From the NCBI GenBank assembly GCA_965212195.1, contig CBDBUW010000011.1:124001-188000 (forward strand): a DNA stretch of 64,000 nucleotides. Reading direction: 5' to 3'. This document shows positions 17,565 to 26,548 of the stretch, piece by piece; the first letter of the stretch is position 1; the number at the start of each line of letters is the position of its first letter. This DNA is from JAJCYK01 sp965212195 (GTDB taxonomy: Bacteria > Bacteroidota > Bacteroidia > Cytophagales > Cyclobacteriaceae). The notes under the pieces were generated by a model. It was given only the letters and a program-made list of their open reading frames with translations. It was not told where the DNA came from and did not search any database. Position numbers and translations under genes: made by a program.

Positions 17565-18175
17565 GATACTTTATAACCGGTATAGATACCGATGTTGGAA
17601 AAACCGTGGTTAGTGCGGTACTTACGGAAGCCCTGGCCGCGGATTATTGGAAACCGGTACAATGCGGTTATCCTCGCGATACTGAGACCGTAGCCTCATT
17701 GGTTAGTAACCCACATAGTAAATTTCACCGGGAACATTGGTTATTAGAAGAACCGGCTTCACCCCATCAGGCCGCGGCTCACCAAGGGTTAAGCCTGCGT
17801 CTGGAAGATATCAAGCTGCCAGATTATAATACGGACTTGATCATTGAAGGAGCCGGGGGGCTAATGGTCCCTCTTAACCAACAGGAATTACTACTGGATA
17901 TCGCTAAGAAATTTGCTGATCAGGTTATTTTAGTGGTTCGCTTGTATTTAGGATGTATTAATCACTCCTTGTTGACCATTGAAGTACTGAAGCAGCACGG
18001 GTTAACTCTGGGAGGGATCATATTCAACGGAGACCGCAATAAACACTCAGAGTCTATCATCATTAAAAGGAGTGGGGCACGCCAATGGTTACATTTAGAG
18101 GCAAACAGTAAAATAAATTCCCAAAAAATATCGGCATGGGCACAGGAATTGAAAAAGAACTGGCAACCGGTTTAA
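17561..18175 (+). CDS. bioD: Dethiobiotin synthetase
   Basis: ATP-dependent carboxylation and ring closure of 7,8-diaminononanoate to dethiobiotin. The P-loop is GIDTDVGKTVVSAVL near residues 7-21. The WKPVQCG, IIEGAGGLMVPL and ILVVRLYLGCINHSLLTIE stretches are family signatures. At 204 residues it is slightly short but complete. It overlaps bioF by 4 bases at its start and bioA by 40 bases at its end. Confidence 0.94.
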   Translation: MRYFITGIDTDVGKTVVSAVLTEALAADYWKPVQCGYPRDTETVASLVSNPHSKFHREHWLLEEPASPHQAAAHQGLSLRLEDIKLPDYNTDLIIEGAGGLMVPLNQQELLLDIAKKFADQVILVVRLYLGCINHSLLTIEVLKQHGLTLGGIIFNGDRNKHSESIIIKRSGARQWLHLEANSKINSQKISAWAQELKKNWQPV

Positions 18176-19449
18176 AGGATAAAGACCGGAAGTTTATTTG
18201 GCATCCCTTCACGCCACTGGTGGGAAGTACGGAGAATCTGGTGATTTCCCAAGCAGAGGGAGCCCGTTTAATAACCGAAGACGGCCAAGTGATTATTGAT
18301 GCCATTGCTTCCTGGTGGGTCAACCTGCACGGCCACAGTCATCCGGCTATCGCACAAGCGATAGCACAGCAGGCGCAGCAACTGGAGCATGTCATGTTTG
18401 CGGGTTGCACCCATGAGCCGGCCATAACCCTGGCAGAGAACCTTTTGTCAATTTTACCTGCTAATCAAAGCAAGATATTCTACTCCGACAATGGTAGCAC
18501 TGCTGTTGAGGTAGGTTTGAAAATGGCGCTGCAATATTGGCACAACCAAAATATCAGCAAGAGCCGGGTCATTGCCCTGGAAGGAGCTTATCATGGGGAC
18601 ACCTTTGGGGGTATGTCATTAGGAGAAAGAGGGGCTTTTACTACCCCGTTTTGGCCGTATTTGTTCGAAGTGGAATTTATACCGTTGCCTACTGCGGATG
18701 CTGCTGATCAAAGTATTCAGCATTTTAAGGACATTCTCAAGGGCGGACAGGTTGCGGCCTTTATATTTGAACCGTTAATTCAGGGTGCATCGGGAATGCG
18801 GGAATATGCGCCGGAAGTCCTGGATACTTTGATTGAATTGGCTCATGGGCAAGATGTGCTTTGTATTGCAGACGAAGTCATGACCGGTTTCGGCAGAACG
18901 GGTAAGATGTTTGCCAGCGATTATCTCAATCATAAGCCAGACGTTATTTGTATGTCCAAGGGTCTTACCGGAGGAGCCATGGCTCTGGGTGCTACCAGTT
19001 GTACGGCGGAGATCCAGCAGGCGTATCTACATCAGGATATTCTCAAAACATTTTTTCACGGGCATTCCTTCACGGCAAATCCCTTGGCTTGTGCCGCCGC
19101 CAATGCCAGTTTCAAGCTGTTAGTGTCGGAAGAATGCCAACAACAAATAACAAGAATCAGTGCTCTGCATAAAGAATTTAAACAACGCTTGACGGGGCAT
19201 CATGGTCAACAGAGAATCACCCATTTGGGTACCATTCTGGCCATTGAACTAAGATCTGAGGAAGAATCGTCCTATGTAAATGAGGCCCGGCACCGGTTGT
19301 ATCCTTTTTTTCTTTCCAGGGGGGTGCTGTTACGACCCCTTGGAAATATCGTTTATATTTTGCCTCCATATGTGATCACTAATGATGAATTGGGACAGGT
19401 GTACCGGTCTATAGAAGAGCTGCTGGCGGTAATTAATGCGCCAACTTAA
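18136..19449 (+). CDS. bioA: Adenosylmethionine-8-amino-7-oxononanoate aminotransferase
   Basis: Class III PLP aminotransferase that uses SAM as amino donor to make 7,8-diaminononanoate. It opens with the family's IWHPFTPL near residue 21, then IDAIASWWVNLHGHSHP, FYSDNGSTAVEVGLKMA, the IADEVMTGFGRTG segment and Lys275 in CMSKGLTGG. The only early ATG is at 18136, inside bioD, so either a true 40-base overlap exists or an unrecognised non-ATG start is used. The end overlaps the opposite-strand TonB-like gene by 17 bases. Confidence 0.94.
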   Translation: MGTGIEKELATGLKDKDRKFIWHPFTPLVGSTENLVISQAEGARLITEDGQVIIDAIASWWVNLHGHSHPAIAQAIAQQAQQLEHVMFAGCTHEPAITLAENLLSILPANQSKIFYSDNGSTAVEVGLKMALQYWHNQNISKSRVIALEGAYHGDTFGGMSLGERGAFTTPFWPYLFEVEFIPLPTADAADQSIQHFKDILKGGQVAAFIFEPLIQGASGMREYAPEVLDTLIELAHGQDVLCIADEVMTGFGRTGKMFASDYLNHKPDVICMSKGLTGGAMALGATSCTAEIQQAYLHQDILKTFFHGHSFTANPLACAAANASFKLLVSEECQQQITRISALHKEFKQRLTGHHGQQRITHLGTILAIELRSEEESSYVNEARHRLYPFFLSRGVLLRPLGNIVYILPPYVITNDELGQVYRSIEELLAVINAPT

Positions 19450-21079
19450 AAATGATGGGAACGGCCACCTTGGTATTGACAATGGTACCGCTAATCTTAC
19501 CTGGCATCCAACCTGAATATAGCTTTACAACCCTTAGCGCCTCTTCATCGCAGCCATAACCAATCCCTTTGACCACTTTGGCACCAGAGGTACTACCATC
19601 ACGATGAACTATGAATTGAACGATAACGATACCGGAGACCCGGTTCTTGTAGGCATCAGCCGGGTATTTTATTCGGCGTGCAGTAAAGCGGGCAAATTTT
19701 TCGTACCCCCCGATAGGCTCGGGATTTTCCTCCACGATGCTATAGATCTTGTTTTCATCAATTACTGGAATTACCGTTCCAGAGGTTTTGGGTCCCAGCA
19801 GGCTGCTGTCGATTTGCACAGGATTCGGTACATCCTGCACCAGAGCTGACTGACCAGAGTCCTCTAATTGCCGATTGATATTTTCACTATCACCACCAGT
19901 TTCACTCCAGTTGATATCATCACTTGCCGTGGTTTCATCACCTCGGAAGCGATTGGCGCTGTTGGCTTGGCTATTTTTAGGGGGAGAAAACTGATTAGGT
20001 GGAGTGTTCTCCTGTGGTTCCGGCTGTGATTCAGCCGTGGAAAGCTCCAACAATCCTGCTTGTTGCGTGGTTAATAATGATTTGCAGCTGTCCACCTGCT
20101 TTAATAAGTAACTATTTTCAGGGTCGTCGGCTAAGGCCAATGTGTACTGGACCAACGCTTCAAGAATGTTCCCGGTTCTGAAGAATTCATCACCCACTAT
20201 ATGGGGAATAGATTTCTGAGGGGATTCCTCCATTATGGCGGGTTCGCTATCGGTATCTTGTGGAGGAGGAAATATCACTGGATATACCATATAAAACAGT
20301 CCACCAATCCCCGCTAAGAATACCACGAAGATACTTGCCATCACCAGCCTGTTAAATGACTTGGAACGTTCATTAAAGTTATCTTCGTTAAACCATGAGG
20401 AGGATTTATTTGTACTGGGTAGAGCTGCGGTCCCGGCGCTAGTCTTTGTTTTAATTTCAAGGTTCTGGTTTTCGGGGTCTACCTCAGGCGCTACTTCAGC
20501 CGAATCCGTTATCACCGGGGGAGAGCCATTGGTTGGGTCCTCAACAGCGGGTTTGGGCGGGGTTTCCGGCGGTTCCGGGGGTTTACTAACCTCTTGCTTT
20601 GGTAATGGAGTGGCCGATACGGCAGCCGCTGACACCACCTTCTCGGTAGAAGAAGGTTCAGCTGGGTCTTGTTTTACCTGTTCTTCTTTCAAAAACTCCT
20701 GTAGGGAGGAGATTTGATCTATATAGTGTAAGATTTGGGACTGACTGGCCGGATCCAGCTTAGCTTGGTCCGATTTCTTACCCATAAAGGTATTGATCAA
20801 GACCTGGGCATCCTTGATGCTTTTTTGAACCTGCTCTTCTGTGCTTATGGGAGCGTCATCGGGGGATGATACTTCAGCAGACATAGTGCTCTTCATTAGC
20901 AAATAAGCCTCCTCTATTTTATCCAAATTTTCACGATAAAGAGCCCTAAAATGGTCGGATGGAGCATTAGTAATAGCCTTCTGGTAATCTCTGTGGAGTT
21001 CCAGATAGCGTCTACGTACCAGTTGATCACTGGAATTGGCAGGCAGGTTGAGATATTCTAACGCCTCTTGTCGAGTCAT
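19433..21079 (-). CDS. TonB-like energy transducer with J-domain-like cytoplasmic head
   Basis: Three parts are visible in 548 residues. Residues 1-63 (MTRQEALEYLNLPANSS..., RRRYLELHRDYQK..., NLDKIEEAYLLMKS) look like a DnaJ J-domain but have HRD rather than HPD. A Pro/Glu-rich, low-complexity linker follows, to about 240, then one membrane helix at about 246-268. The C-terminal 90 residues are a TonB C-terminal domain: YPADAYKNRVSGIVIVQF, HRDGSTSGAKVVKGIG, CDEEALRVVKL, WMPGKISG and the closing VPIIF. TonB domains in the periplasm pass proton-motive energy to outer-membrane receptors. The head would lie in the cytoplasm, unlike ordinary TonB. Its own exbB/exbD are not in the window. The 3' end overlaps bioA. 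Confidence 0.8.
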   Translation of the reverse strand: MTRQEALEYLNLPANSSDQLVRRRYLELHRDYQKAITNAPSDHFRALYRENLDKIEEAYLLMKSTMSAEVSSPDDAPISTEEQVQKSIKDAQVLINTFMGKKSDQAKLDPASQSQILHYIDQISSLQEFLKEEQVKQDPAEPSSTEKVVSAAAVSATPLPKQEVSKPPEPPETPPKPAVEDPTNGSPPVITDSAEVAPEVDPENQNLEIKTKTSAGTAALPSTNKSSSWFNEDNFNERSKSFNRLVMASIFVVFLAGIGGLFYMVYPVIFPPPQDTDSEPAIMEESPQKSIPHIVGDEFFRTGNILEALVQYTLALADDPENSYLLKQVDSCKSLLTTQQAGLLELSTAESQPEPQENTPPNQFSPPKNSQANSANRFRGDETTASDDINWSETGGDSENINRQLEDSGQSALVQDVPNPVQIDSSLLGPKTSGTVIPVIDENKIYSIVEENPEPIGGYEKFARFTARRIKYPADAYKNRVSGIVIVQFIVHRDGSTSGAKVVKGIGYGCDEEALRVVKLYSGWMPGKISGTIVNTKVAVPIIFKLAH

Positions 21080-21176
21080 GTAAAAATTGTGCCAGTATGA
21101 GGACAGCTACAAGACCGATAGCTTAGTTGTAATTGTAAATTAATAAATAAAAATTCGAAAAGAAACGGACAGCTTC

Positions 21177-22484
21177 TTAAATAGTACGGTTGGTGTCGAA
21201 ACGTTCCAAATAGTCCGCCACCCGGCGTACAAACATGCCCCCAAGTGATCCATCTACCACCCGATGATCGTAACTATGAGACAGGAACATTTTATGCCTA
21301 ATGGCAATAGCATCTCCGTACGAGGTTTCCACGACTGCCGGCTTTTTAGTTATGGCTCCTAGTGCCAGGATGCCAACTTGCGGCTGCATGATAATAGGAG
21401 TTCCCATGACATTGCCGAAGGAGCCAACATTGGATATGGTATAAGTGCCACCGGATAAATCATCGGGCTTTAATTGGTTGTTGCGCGCTCTTTTGGCAAG
21501 ATCATTGACTTTTTTGGTCAGTCCCACCAAGCTCAGTCGATCGGTGTTCTTTATAACCGGGACTATTAAATTTCCAGAGGGCAGGGCTACTGCCATGCCT
21601 ATATTGATGTCTTTTTTCCTGATTATCTTGTCCCCGTCTACACTTATATTGATCATAGGGTAGTCGTTGATAGCCTTGACCACTGCCTCAATAAACAGGG
21701 GCGTGAAGGTAAGGTTATCGCCCTCTCGTTCCTTAAAGCTATTTTTATAACGGTTTCTCCAAGAAACCAAGGCTGTTACATCAGCTTCTACAAATGAGGT
21801 AACATGTGGGGAAATGCGTTTGGATTCAACCATGCGTGTGGCGATCATTTTGCGCATTCGATCCATCTCGATGATCTCATCTTCGCCGCTTATGGCCATT
21901 GGTGCTACCATTGGTTCAGTAACGGGTGAACTGTCGGTAGGCTTGCCCTTAAGCTCCAGATAGGCCAGGATATCTTTTTTGGTTACTCTACCGGCTTTTC
22001 CACTACCCGAGATGGTATCTAGTTCCTCAACAGGGATTTGCTCCTTTTTAGCTATGTTCTTTACCAGAGGGCTGTAAAATCTGCCGTCGGATGGTGCCTC
22101 AGTGGTCACAGTGGACACCGCTGGAGTGGTTGGAGTATCGGCTGGGGCCGCCACAACCTCTGGTTGGGCCACTTCCACTGCCGATTCCGTTGCTGATTCG
22201 CTTACCGATTCCTGTGCTTCGCGTCCGTTGTCAGGTGCCCCATTGGAGGTTTCAATAACGGCAATCGGTTTGCCTACTTCAACTACTTCACCCTCTTGAG
22301 CTAGTATCTCCTGTAAGATGCCAGCATGGGTGGAGGGTACTTCCGTATCCACTTTGTCGGTAGCCACTTCCAACACCGATTCATCTTGCTCTATGGGGTC
22401 ACCTACCTTTTTTAACCAAGTCAAAATGGTGCCTTCCATTATGCTTTCACCCATTTTTGGCATTACCATTTCTACTCTGCCCAT
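21177..22484 (-). CDS. 2-oxo acid dehydrogenase E2 (dihydrolipoyl acyltransferase)
   Basis: Core subunit of a 2-oxo acid dehydrogenase complex, transferring an acyl group from lipoyl-lysine to CoA. The lipoyl domain fills residues 1-78 with Lys44 in EVATDKVDTEV. A flexible Ala/Thr/Pro/Val linker follows. The E1/E3-binding domain is near 132-168 (YSPLVKNIAKKEQIPVEELD, GRVTKKDILAYLE). The catalytic domain ends with His407 and Asp411 in DHRVVDGSLGG. The MGE start and branched-chain-type features favour a branched-chain or general 2-oxo acid E2 rather than succinyl (sucB), but I cannot decide. E1 and E3 genes are not adjacent. Confidence 0.88.
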   Translation of the reverse strand: MGRVEMVMPKMGESIMEGTILTWLKKVGDPIEQDESVLEVATDKVDTEVPSTHAGILQEILAQEGEVVEVGKPIAVIETSNGAPDNGREAQESVSESATESAVEVAQPEVVAAPADTPTTPAVSTVTTEAPSDGRFYSPLVKNIAKKEQIPVEELDTISGSGKAGRVTKKDILAYLELKGKPTDSSPVTEPMVAPMAISGEDEIIEMDRMRKMIATRMVESKRISPHVTSFVEADVTALVSWRNRYKNSFKEREGDNLTFTPLFIEAVVKAINDYPMINISVDGDKIIRKKDINIGMAVALPSGNLIVPVIKNTDRLSLVGLTKKVNDLAKRARNNQLKPDDLSGGTYTISNVGSFGNVMGTPIIMQPQVGILALGAITKKPAVVETSYGDAIAIRHKMFLSHSYDHRVVDGSLGGMFVRRVADYLERFDTNRTI

Positions 22485-22535
22485 AGTAATTAACTTTGTT
22501 CAAATGTTGTTTTGTGCTTTGCAAATTTAGCTAAT

Positions 22536-23801
22536 TCATAACTTTTCTCCATCCATTTCCAACAATCTTTGGCGTACCAGATTAAGGGCTGCTGTGGAGG
22601 TGTAGCGGATATTTATAGACCGGTCCTTAAACAAATTTAACTTCTTGGCTATGGCCTGATCTTTATAGGCAACTGCCATCCAGATAGTACCTACGGGTTT
22701 TTCCGAAGTGCCGCCGTCAGGCCCGGCAATACCGCTGGTGGCGATGGCTATATCCGCATTCAATACCTTTTGAGCTCCGCGTGCCATTTCCAGAACGGTT
22801 TCTTCACTGACGGCGCCGTGAGTGGTTAGGGTTTCAGGGTTAACATTCAGCACCGAGGTTTTTATTTGATTATGATAGGCTACCACCGATCCCATAAAAT
22901 ACTGGGAGCTTCCGGGAACGGAGGTAATGGCACTGGCAACCGCACCTCCGGTACAACTTTCGGCGCTGCAGATTGTAAGTCCTCGGTTTTTTAATAAGTC
23001 CCCCAACACTTTAGGCAGCGTATCCCGGTTGAAACCGTAGACATACTTATCTACCAAAGGTATCAACTTTTCAATTTGCTGGTCTACCTGTTGCTCCAGC
23101 AGCTGCATTTCCTGACCCACCGCAGTTAATCTTAACTTTACCTCTCCCAACCCCGGTAAGTAGGCCAGCTTAATGTGATCAGGCAGACTCTTTTCCCAGG
23201 GCTGTATCATTTCCGACAGCCAAGACTCCCCAATGCCGATGGTCTTCACCAATTTATGGTAGATGTTAGGGGTATGAAAAAGATCGTGGATCTTGGGTAA
23301 TACTTGTTCCAACATCATGGTCTTCATTTCGTGAGGGACCCCAGGCATGGAGACGAAAACTTTACCCTGATCATGAAACCACATACCTGGTGCAGTGCCC
23401 ACTCGATTAGTTATGGACTCACATTTGACTGGCAAGTTGGCCTGTTCCCGATTGATATCAGTCAGTTCGCGACCGATTTTTTCAAAAATAGCTTTCACTT
23501 CGGTCAGCGCTTTTTCATTCATGGCCAATTCACTCTCGAAAAATTTAGCCAGACATGGTTTGGTAAGATCGTCATTGGTGGGCCCTAGGCCGCCGGTAAT
23601 TAAGATAACCTGAGCTCGAGATTGAGCCTCTTTAAAAGAATTCAGAATATGGGGCTCATGATCCGGAACCGTGGTCTTCCGAACTGTTTTTATGCCCATC
23701 TTATCTAACTCTGCACTGATCCATTGAGAGTTGGTATCCACGATCTGACCGTATAGGATCTCGTCTCCAATGGTAATGATCTCGGCCAAAATGTGCTGCA
23801 T
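22536..23801 (-). CDS. cinA: CinA-family protein / nicotinamide-nucleotide amidase
   Basis: Two domains are present. The N-terminal molybdopterin-binding-like domain (residues 1-170) has TIGDEILYGQIVDTNSQWIS and ITGGLGPTNDDLTK, in other bacteria linked to ADP-ribose pyrophosphatase activity. The C-terminal PncC-type domain (about 255-412) has CSAESCTGGAVASAIT, GSVVAYHNQIK, and TSGIAGPDGGTSEKPVGTIW, and deamidates NMN in pyridine-nucleotide recycling. At 421 residues it is the usual fusion. It precedes the E2 gene on the same strand with a 51-base gap, so the two may be cotranscribed. Confidence 0.93.
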   Translation of the reverse strand: MQHILAEIITIGDEILYGQIVDTNSQWISAELDKMGIKTVRKTTVPDHEPHILNSFKEAQSRAQVILITGGLGPTNDDLTKPCLAKFFESELAMNEKALTEVKAIFEKIGRELTDINREQANLPVKCESITNRVGTAPGMWFHDQGKVFVSMPGVPHEMKTMMLEQVLPKIHDLFHTPNIYHKLVKTIGIGESWLSEMIQPWEKSLPDHIKLAYLPGLGEVKLRLTAVGQEMQLLEQQVDQQIEKLIPLVDKYVYGFNRDTLPKVLGDLLKNRGLTICSAESCTGGAVASAITSVPGSSQYFMGSVVAYHNQIKTSVLNVNPETLTTHGAVSEETVLEMARGAQKVLNADIAIATSGIAGPDGGTSEKPVGTIWMAVAYKDQAIAKKLNLFKDRSINIRYTSTAALNLVRQRLLEMDGEKL

Positions 23802-23956
23802 ACTGGAAGTTGCTTATTAGTTGCGGCAAATGTACATATAAACTATAAAGCTCGACAGATAATCTGCCTAGATCTTGCTATTTTTATCCATGGAGGGTAG
23901 TTTGGCATGATTTTGTATGATTGTCAGTGGTAAACTTCACATTTTTATTAAGACAT

Positions 23957-24682
23957 ATGAGCACTTTTACAACTCTTAAATTCCTGGCTTTTTTATTGGT
24001 TATTCAAGCTTGTACTAGCGCCCAAATCAATCAAACACTGGGAGGACTGAATGATGCGTTAGGCACTGGAGATCCCACTACTGATGAAGTTATTGCAGGC
24101 TTAAGAGAGGCCTTGATCCAGGGAATAAGCAAAGGTTCTGACAATGCTTCTAAGATTGATGGGTATTTAAAAAACCCTCAGATCAAAATCCCCTTTCCTC
24201 CCGATGCTGCTAAGGTGGAAGATAGGTTGCGCGATATTGGACTGGGTAAGGAAGTGGACAAATTTATTACCTCATTAAACCGGGGTGCGGAACGGGCAGC
24301 ACTAGAGGCCAAGCCCATATTTATTAATGCCATTAAGTCCATGACCATTGAAGATGCTTGGGGTATTTTGAAAGGAGAGCCTGATGCGGCCACTCAATTC
24401 TTACAAAGAACCACCTCGGAAGCGCTTAAGGCAAAGTTTCAGCCTATAATTAAATCATCCTTGGATGAAGTCAATGCCACCAGGTATTACGGCGACCTGG
24501 TAAATACCTATAACAAAATACCTTTAGTAAAGAAAGTAGATCCGGAGCTTGACAACTATGCCACGGATAAGGCCATTGCAGGGCTGTTTACACTGATTGC
24601 TCAAGAAGAAGCCAATATTCGGGAGAATCCCTTGGCGCGCACCACAGAATTGCTTAAGAAGGTCTTCGGGTACGAAGGGTAG
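23957..24682 (+). CDS. DUF4197 family lipoprotein
   Basis: Starting at the ATG at 23957 gives a signal ending in FLLVIQACTS, a plausible lipoprotein processing site; the upstream ATG at 23921 would only add a non-signal leader. The mature protein is largely helical: GLREALIQGISKGSDNASK, IKIPFPPDAAKVEDRLRDIGLG, MTIEDAWGILKGEPDAATQFLQ and a C-terminal ATDKAIAGLFTLIAQEEANIR. These blocks are the DUF4197 family, widespread in envelopes of Bacteroidota and Proteobacteria; molecular role unknown. It is monocistronic, divergent from cinA. Confidence 0.85.
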   Translation: MSTFTTLKFLAFLLVIQACTSAQINQTLGGLNDALGTGDPTTDEVIAGLREALIQGISKGSDNASKIDGYLKNPQIKIPFPPDAAKVEDRLRDIGLGKEVDKFITSLNRGAERAALEAKPIFINAIKSMTIEDAWGILKGEPDAATQFLQRTTSEALKAKFQPIIKSSLDEVNATRYYGDLVNTYNKIPLVKKVDPELDNYATDKAIAGLFTLIAQEEANIRENPLARTTELLKKVFGYEG

Positions 24683-24692
24683 GGGGCTTTTG

Positions 24693-24709
24693 AATTACGA
24701 ATTACGAAT
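24693..24709. repeat. Short period-7 repeat (AATTACG)
   Basis: AATTACGAATTACGAAT lies just after the DUF4197 stop. A close relative, in inverted orientation, is at 43958-43976 (GTAATTCGTCATTCGTAAT). Two copies in intergenic DNA suggest a small dispersed repeat; function unknown. Confidence 0.5.
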
Positions 24710-24801
24710 ATCTCGCTACGGGATTCATCAATTTTTGGTTCTCAACAAATCGTTTGGGTTAGCCCCTTTGTCCCTGTTTTCTAATCCTCGGATAATTTCT
24801 G

Positions 24802-26061
24802 CTAGGAGGGTCGCTTGTCCGGTCCTAAGGTTATACTATTGGGATTAATAATTAGATTGGACTCCACCAGAGTTCTAATGAAGGCTCCGGTAATCCGATT
24901 GTAGACATTGACTTTGCCGTCTTGCCAGTCACAGAGTAAAACCCGGTCGCCATCGAATGCAAAGCCCTCCACATTGGTGAGTCCGGTAATGAAAACATCC
25001 ATAAAATTCAGGTCATCATCAAAACGCTTTACGGTGCCATCAGTCCAATCTACCACGTGAAGTACGTCGCTATCGTCAATCCAAATGTTGACCGGACCGC
25101 CCAATTGTGAGGTGGTGGTGGAAATGAGTTGGAACTGAGGATCGTACTTGCGCAGTTCTTTAAGGCCCCAGCTCACCACATAAAAATTTCCGGAACCATC
25201 CCACTCCTGGTCCATGCCATTAAAGAAAGTATCCACTACCTCATCAATAAATACCCCCGATGGCAAATCGAATCGTACTACTGGATTGGGTGCGCTGGCC
25301 CATTGGCTGACATACAAGTGACCATCAGGTCCAATGCTGGTCTTAGTAGGCTCGTTCAGGCTATATCCGGAGGTAAAATCACCCATGTAGTCTCCAGTAC
25401 TGCCATGGTATTGTTTGATGGCGGTATTGAATCTTCCAGTAACGATTAAGCTTCCATCATCCAGAAAGATCACTTCCTGGGGTGCAGATAGCCCACCAGA
25501 ACCATCGGTGACAAAGCTTTCAATATGTTCTCCGGTCACTCCGTCAAAGAGTTCCACAGAATTGGTACCTCTACTGCTAATGTAAAGATCATGCAGTTCA
25601 TCTTCGGTCAAAGTCAAAGTGCTAGTGGAGGATCCCAGTTTAGCCTCCATTTCCGAGGAAGCGGGCACTGCCAATATGTGTAAGTCGTACGACTGACCGT
25701 TACTGATGGGGTCGTCATCGACGTCTGTAAGACTGCTATTAAGATTTAGCTTTAGACTATTGGCGGTACTGGAAATTTTGGCATATGCGGAGTTGTCCAC
25801 CGCCAGAGCACTATTGAGGTCAAGCCCCGCACCTGTTTTGGATAACATTATACGGTATTCATCCAGCAAATCAGCGTTGGCGCCGGCTTCAAAAAAAACC
25901 CGTATATCACTGGCATCGCTGGCATTGCCGATATCAAACCCCTGGATACTACTGGGAACGCCTATTTGCGGGTTTGGAGGGGGTGTTTGGTCATCTTCGG
26001 AGCAGCCTGGCAAAAGCAAAACAAGGGCTGCTATGATAGGATTCAATAGAAATCGGGTCAT
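24802..26061 (-). CDS. Lipoprotein with fibronectin-like domain and NHL-type beta-propeller
   Basis: The signal ends in LVLLLPGCSED, a clear lipobox. Residues about 35-145 look like a beta-sandwich with a fibronectin-III flavour. From about 150 to the end there are six or so repeating blades of about 42 residues: LYISSRGTNSVELFDGVTGEHIESFV, VIFLDDGSLIVTGRFNTAIKQY, GPDGHLYVSQW and similar, matching NHL/SMP-30 propellers. Such proteins bind polymers or small ligands at the cell surface. No catalytic residues are identifiable. It seems monocistronic. Confidence 0.72.
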   Translation of the reverse strand: MTRFLLNPIIAALVLLLPGCSEDDQTPPPNPQIGVPSSIQGFDIGNASDASDIRVFFEAGANADLLDEYRIMLSKTGAGLDLNSALAVDNSAYAKISSTANSLKLNLNSSLTDVDDDPISNGQSYDLHILAVPASSEMEAKLGSSTSTLTLTEDELHDLYISSRGTNSVELFDGVTGEHIESFVTDGSGGLSAPQEVIFLDDGSLIVTGRFNTAIKQYHGSTGDYMGDFTSGYSLNEPTKTSIGPDGHLYVSQWASAPNPVVRFDLPSGVFIDEVVDTFFNGMDQEWDGSGNFYVVSWGLKELRKYDPQFQLISTTTSQLGGPVNIWIDDSDVLHVVDWTDGTVKRFDDDLNFMDVFITGLTNVEGFAFDGDRVLLCDWQDGKVNVYNRITGAFIRTLVESNLIINPNSITLGPDKRPS

Positions 26062-26209
26062 AGAGGTTTGGTTTATTTATGGTTAAATAAACGCTTTTGA
26101 CTGTTAAACCCCTAGACGTGCAATGGCTCCTAAATGCTGGGTGAGACGGGTTCGTCTTATTTATGCTCCTTATCAATTTGTAGACCATTCGACTATCTAA
26201 GTCATTAGA

Positions 26210-26548
26210 TCATTCCACGATGCCTTCGACCCGCGCCACGTCATCTTGTTTGGACAATGACAACCTTATGATACTGTCTTTATTACTTTTCAGGTCGTGA
26301 GGAACATGACCTTTCAGGGCAATCATATCGCCCTTCTTAAGATTCTGAACCTGGCCTTCTACGCCAAAGTCAATATTACCCTTGAAGATCTCTATAACAA
26401 TTGGGAAGGGCGTCATATGCTCCTTCATTAACTGACCTTTTTTCATGACTATACGTATCTCCTTAGTGTTTTCCGTTTCCAGGAGTAGCTGAATAGCTGG
26501 ACGGTCTTCTAGATATTTCAGATCCTTGCTTAGTGAGGCTATATTCAT
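26210..26548 (-). CDS. Small cupin-domain protein
   Basis: The 112 residues fit a single cupin barrel: VMKKGQLMKEHMTPFPIVIEIFKGNIDFGVEGQ is the first cupin motif in degenerate form, and LKKGDMIALKGHVPHDLKSNKDSIIRL is the second. The usual first-motif HxH is reduced to KEHMTP, with a further His in GHVPHDL, so metal binding is possible but uncertain. Function unknown; candidates are ligand sensing or a small dioxygenase-like role. About 430 bases of gene-free DNA lie upstream. Confidence 0.75.
   Translation of the reverse strand: MNIASLSKDLKYLEDRPAIQLLLETENTKEIRIVMKKGQLMKEHMTPFPIVIEIFKGNIDFGVEGQVQNLKKGDMIALKGHVPHDLKSNKDSIIRLSLSKQDDVARVEGIVE

Noticed and set aside
20361..20717. 118-residue plus-strand frame antisense to the TonB-like gene
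   Set aside because: Its Ser/Gly/Ala-rich composition is the complement of the Pro/Glu-rich linker on the real strand; nothing supports translation.
26100..26209. Hairpin AGACG/CGTCT as terminator of the cupin gene
   Set aside because: On the minus strand, the direction needed, no T-run follows the hairpin, so it is not a convincing terminator.
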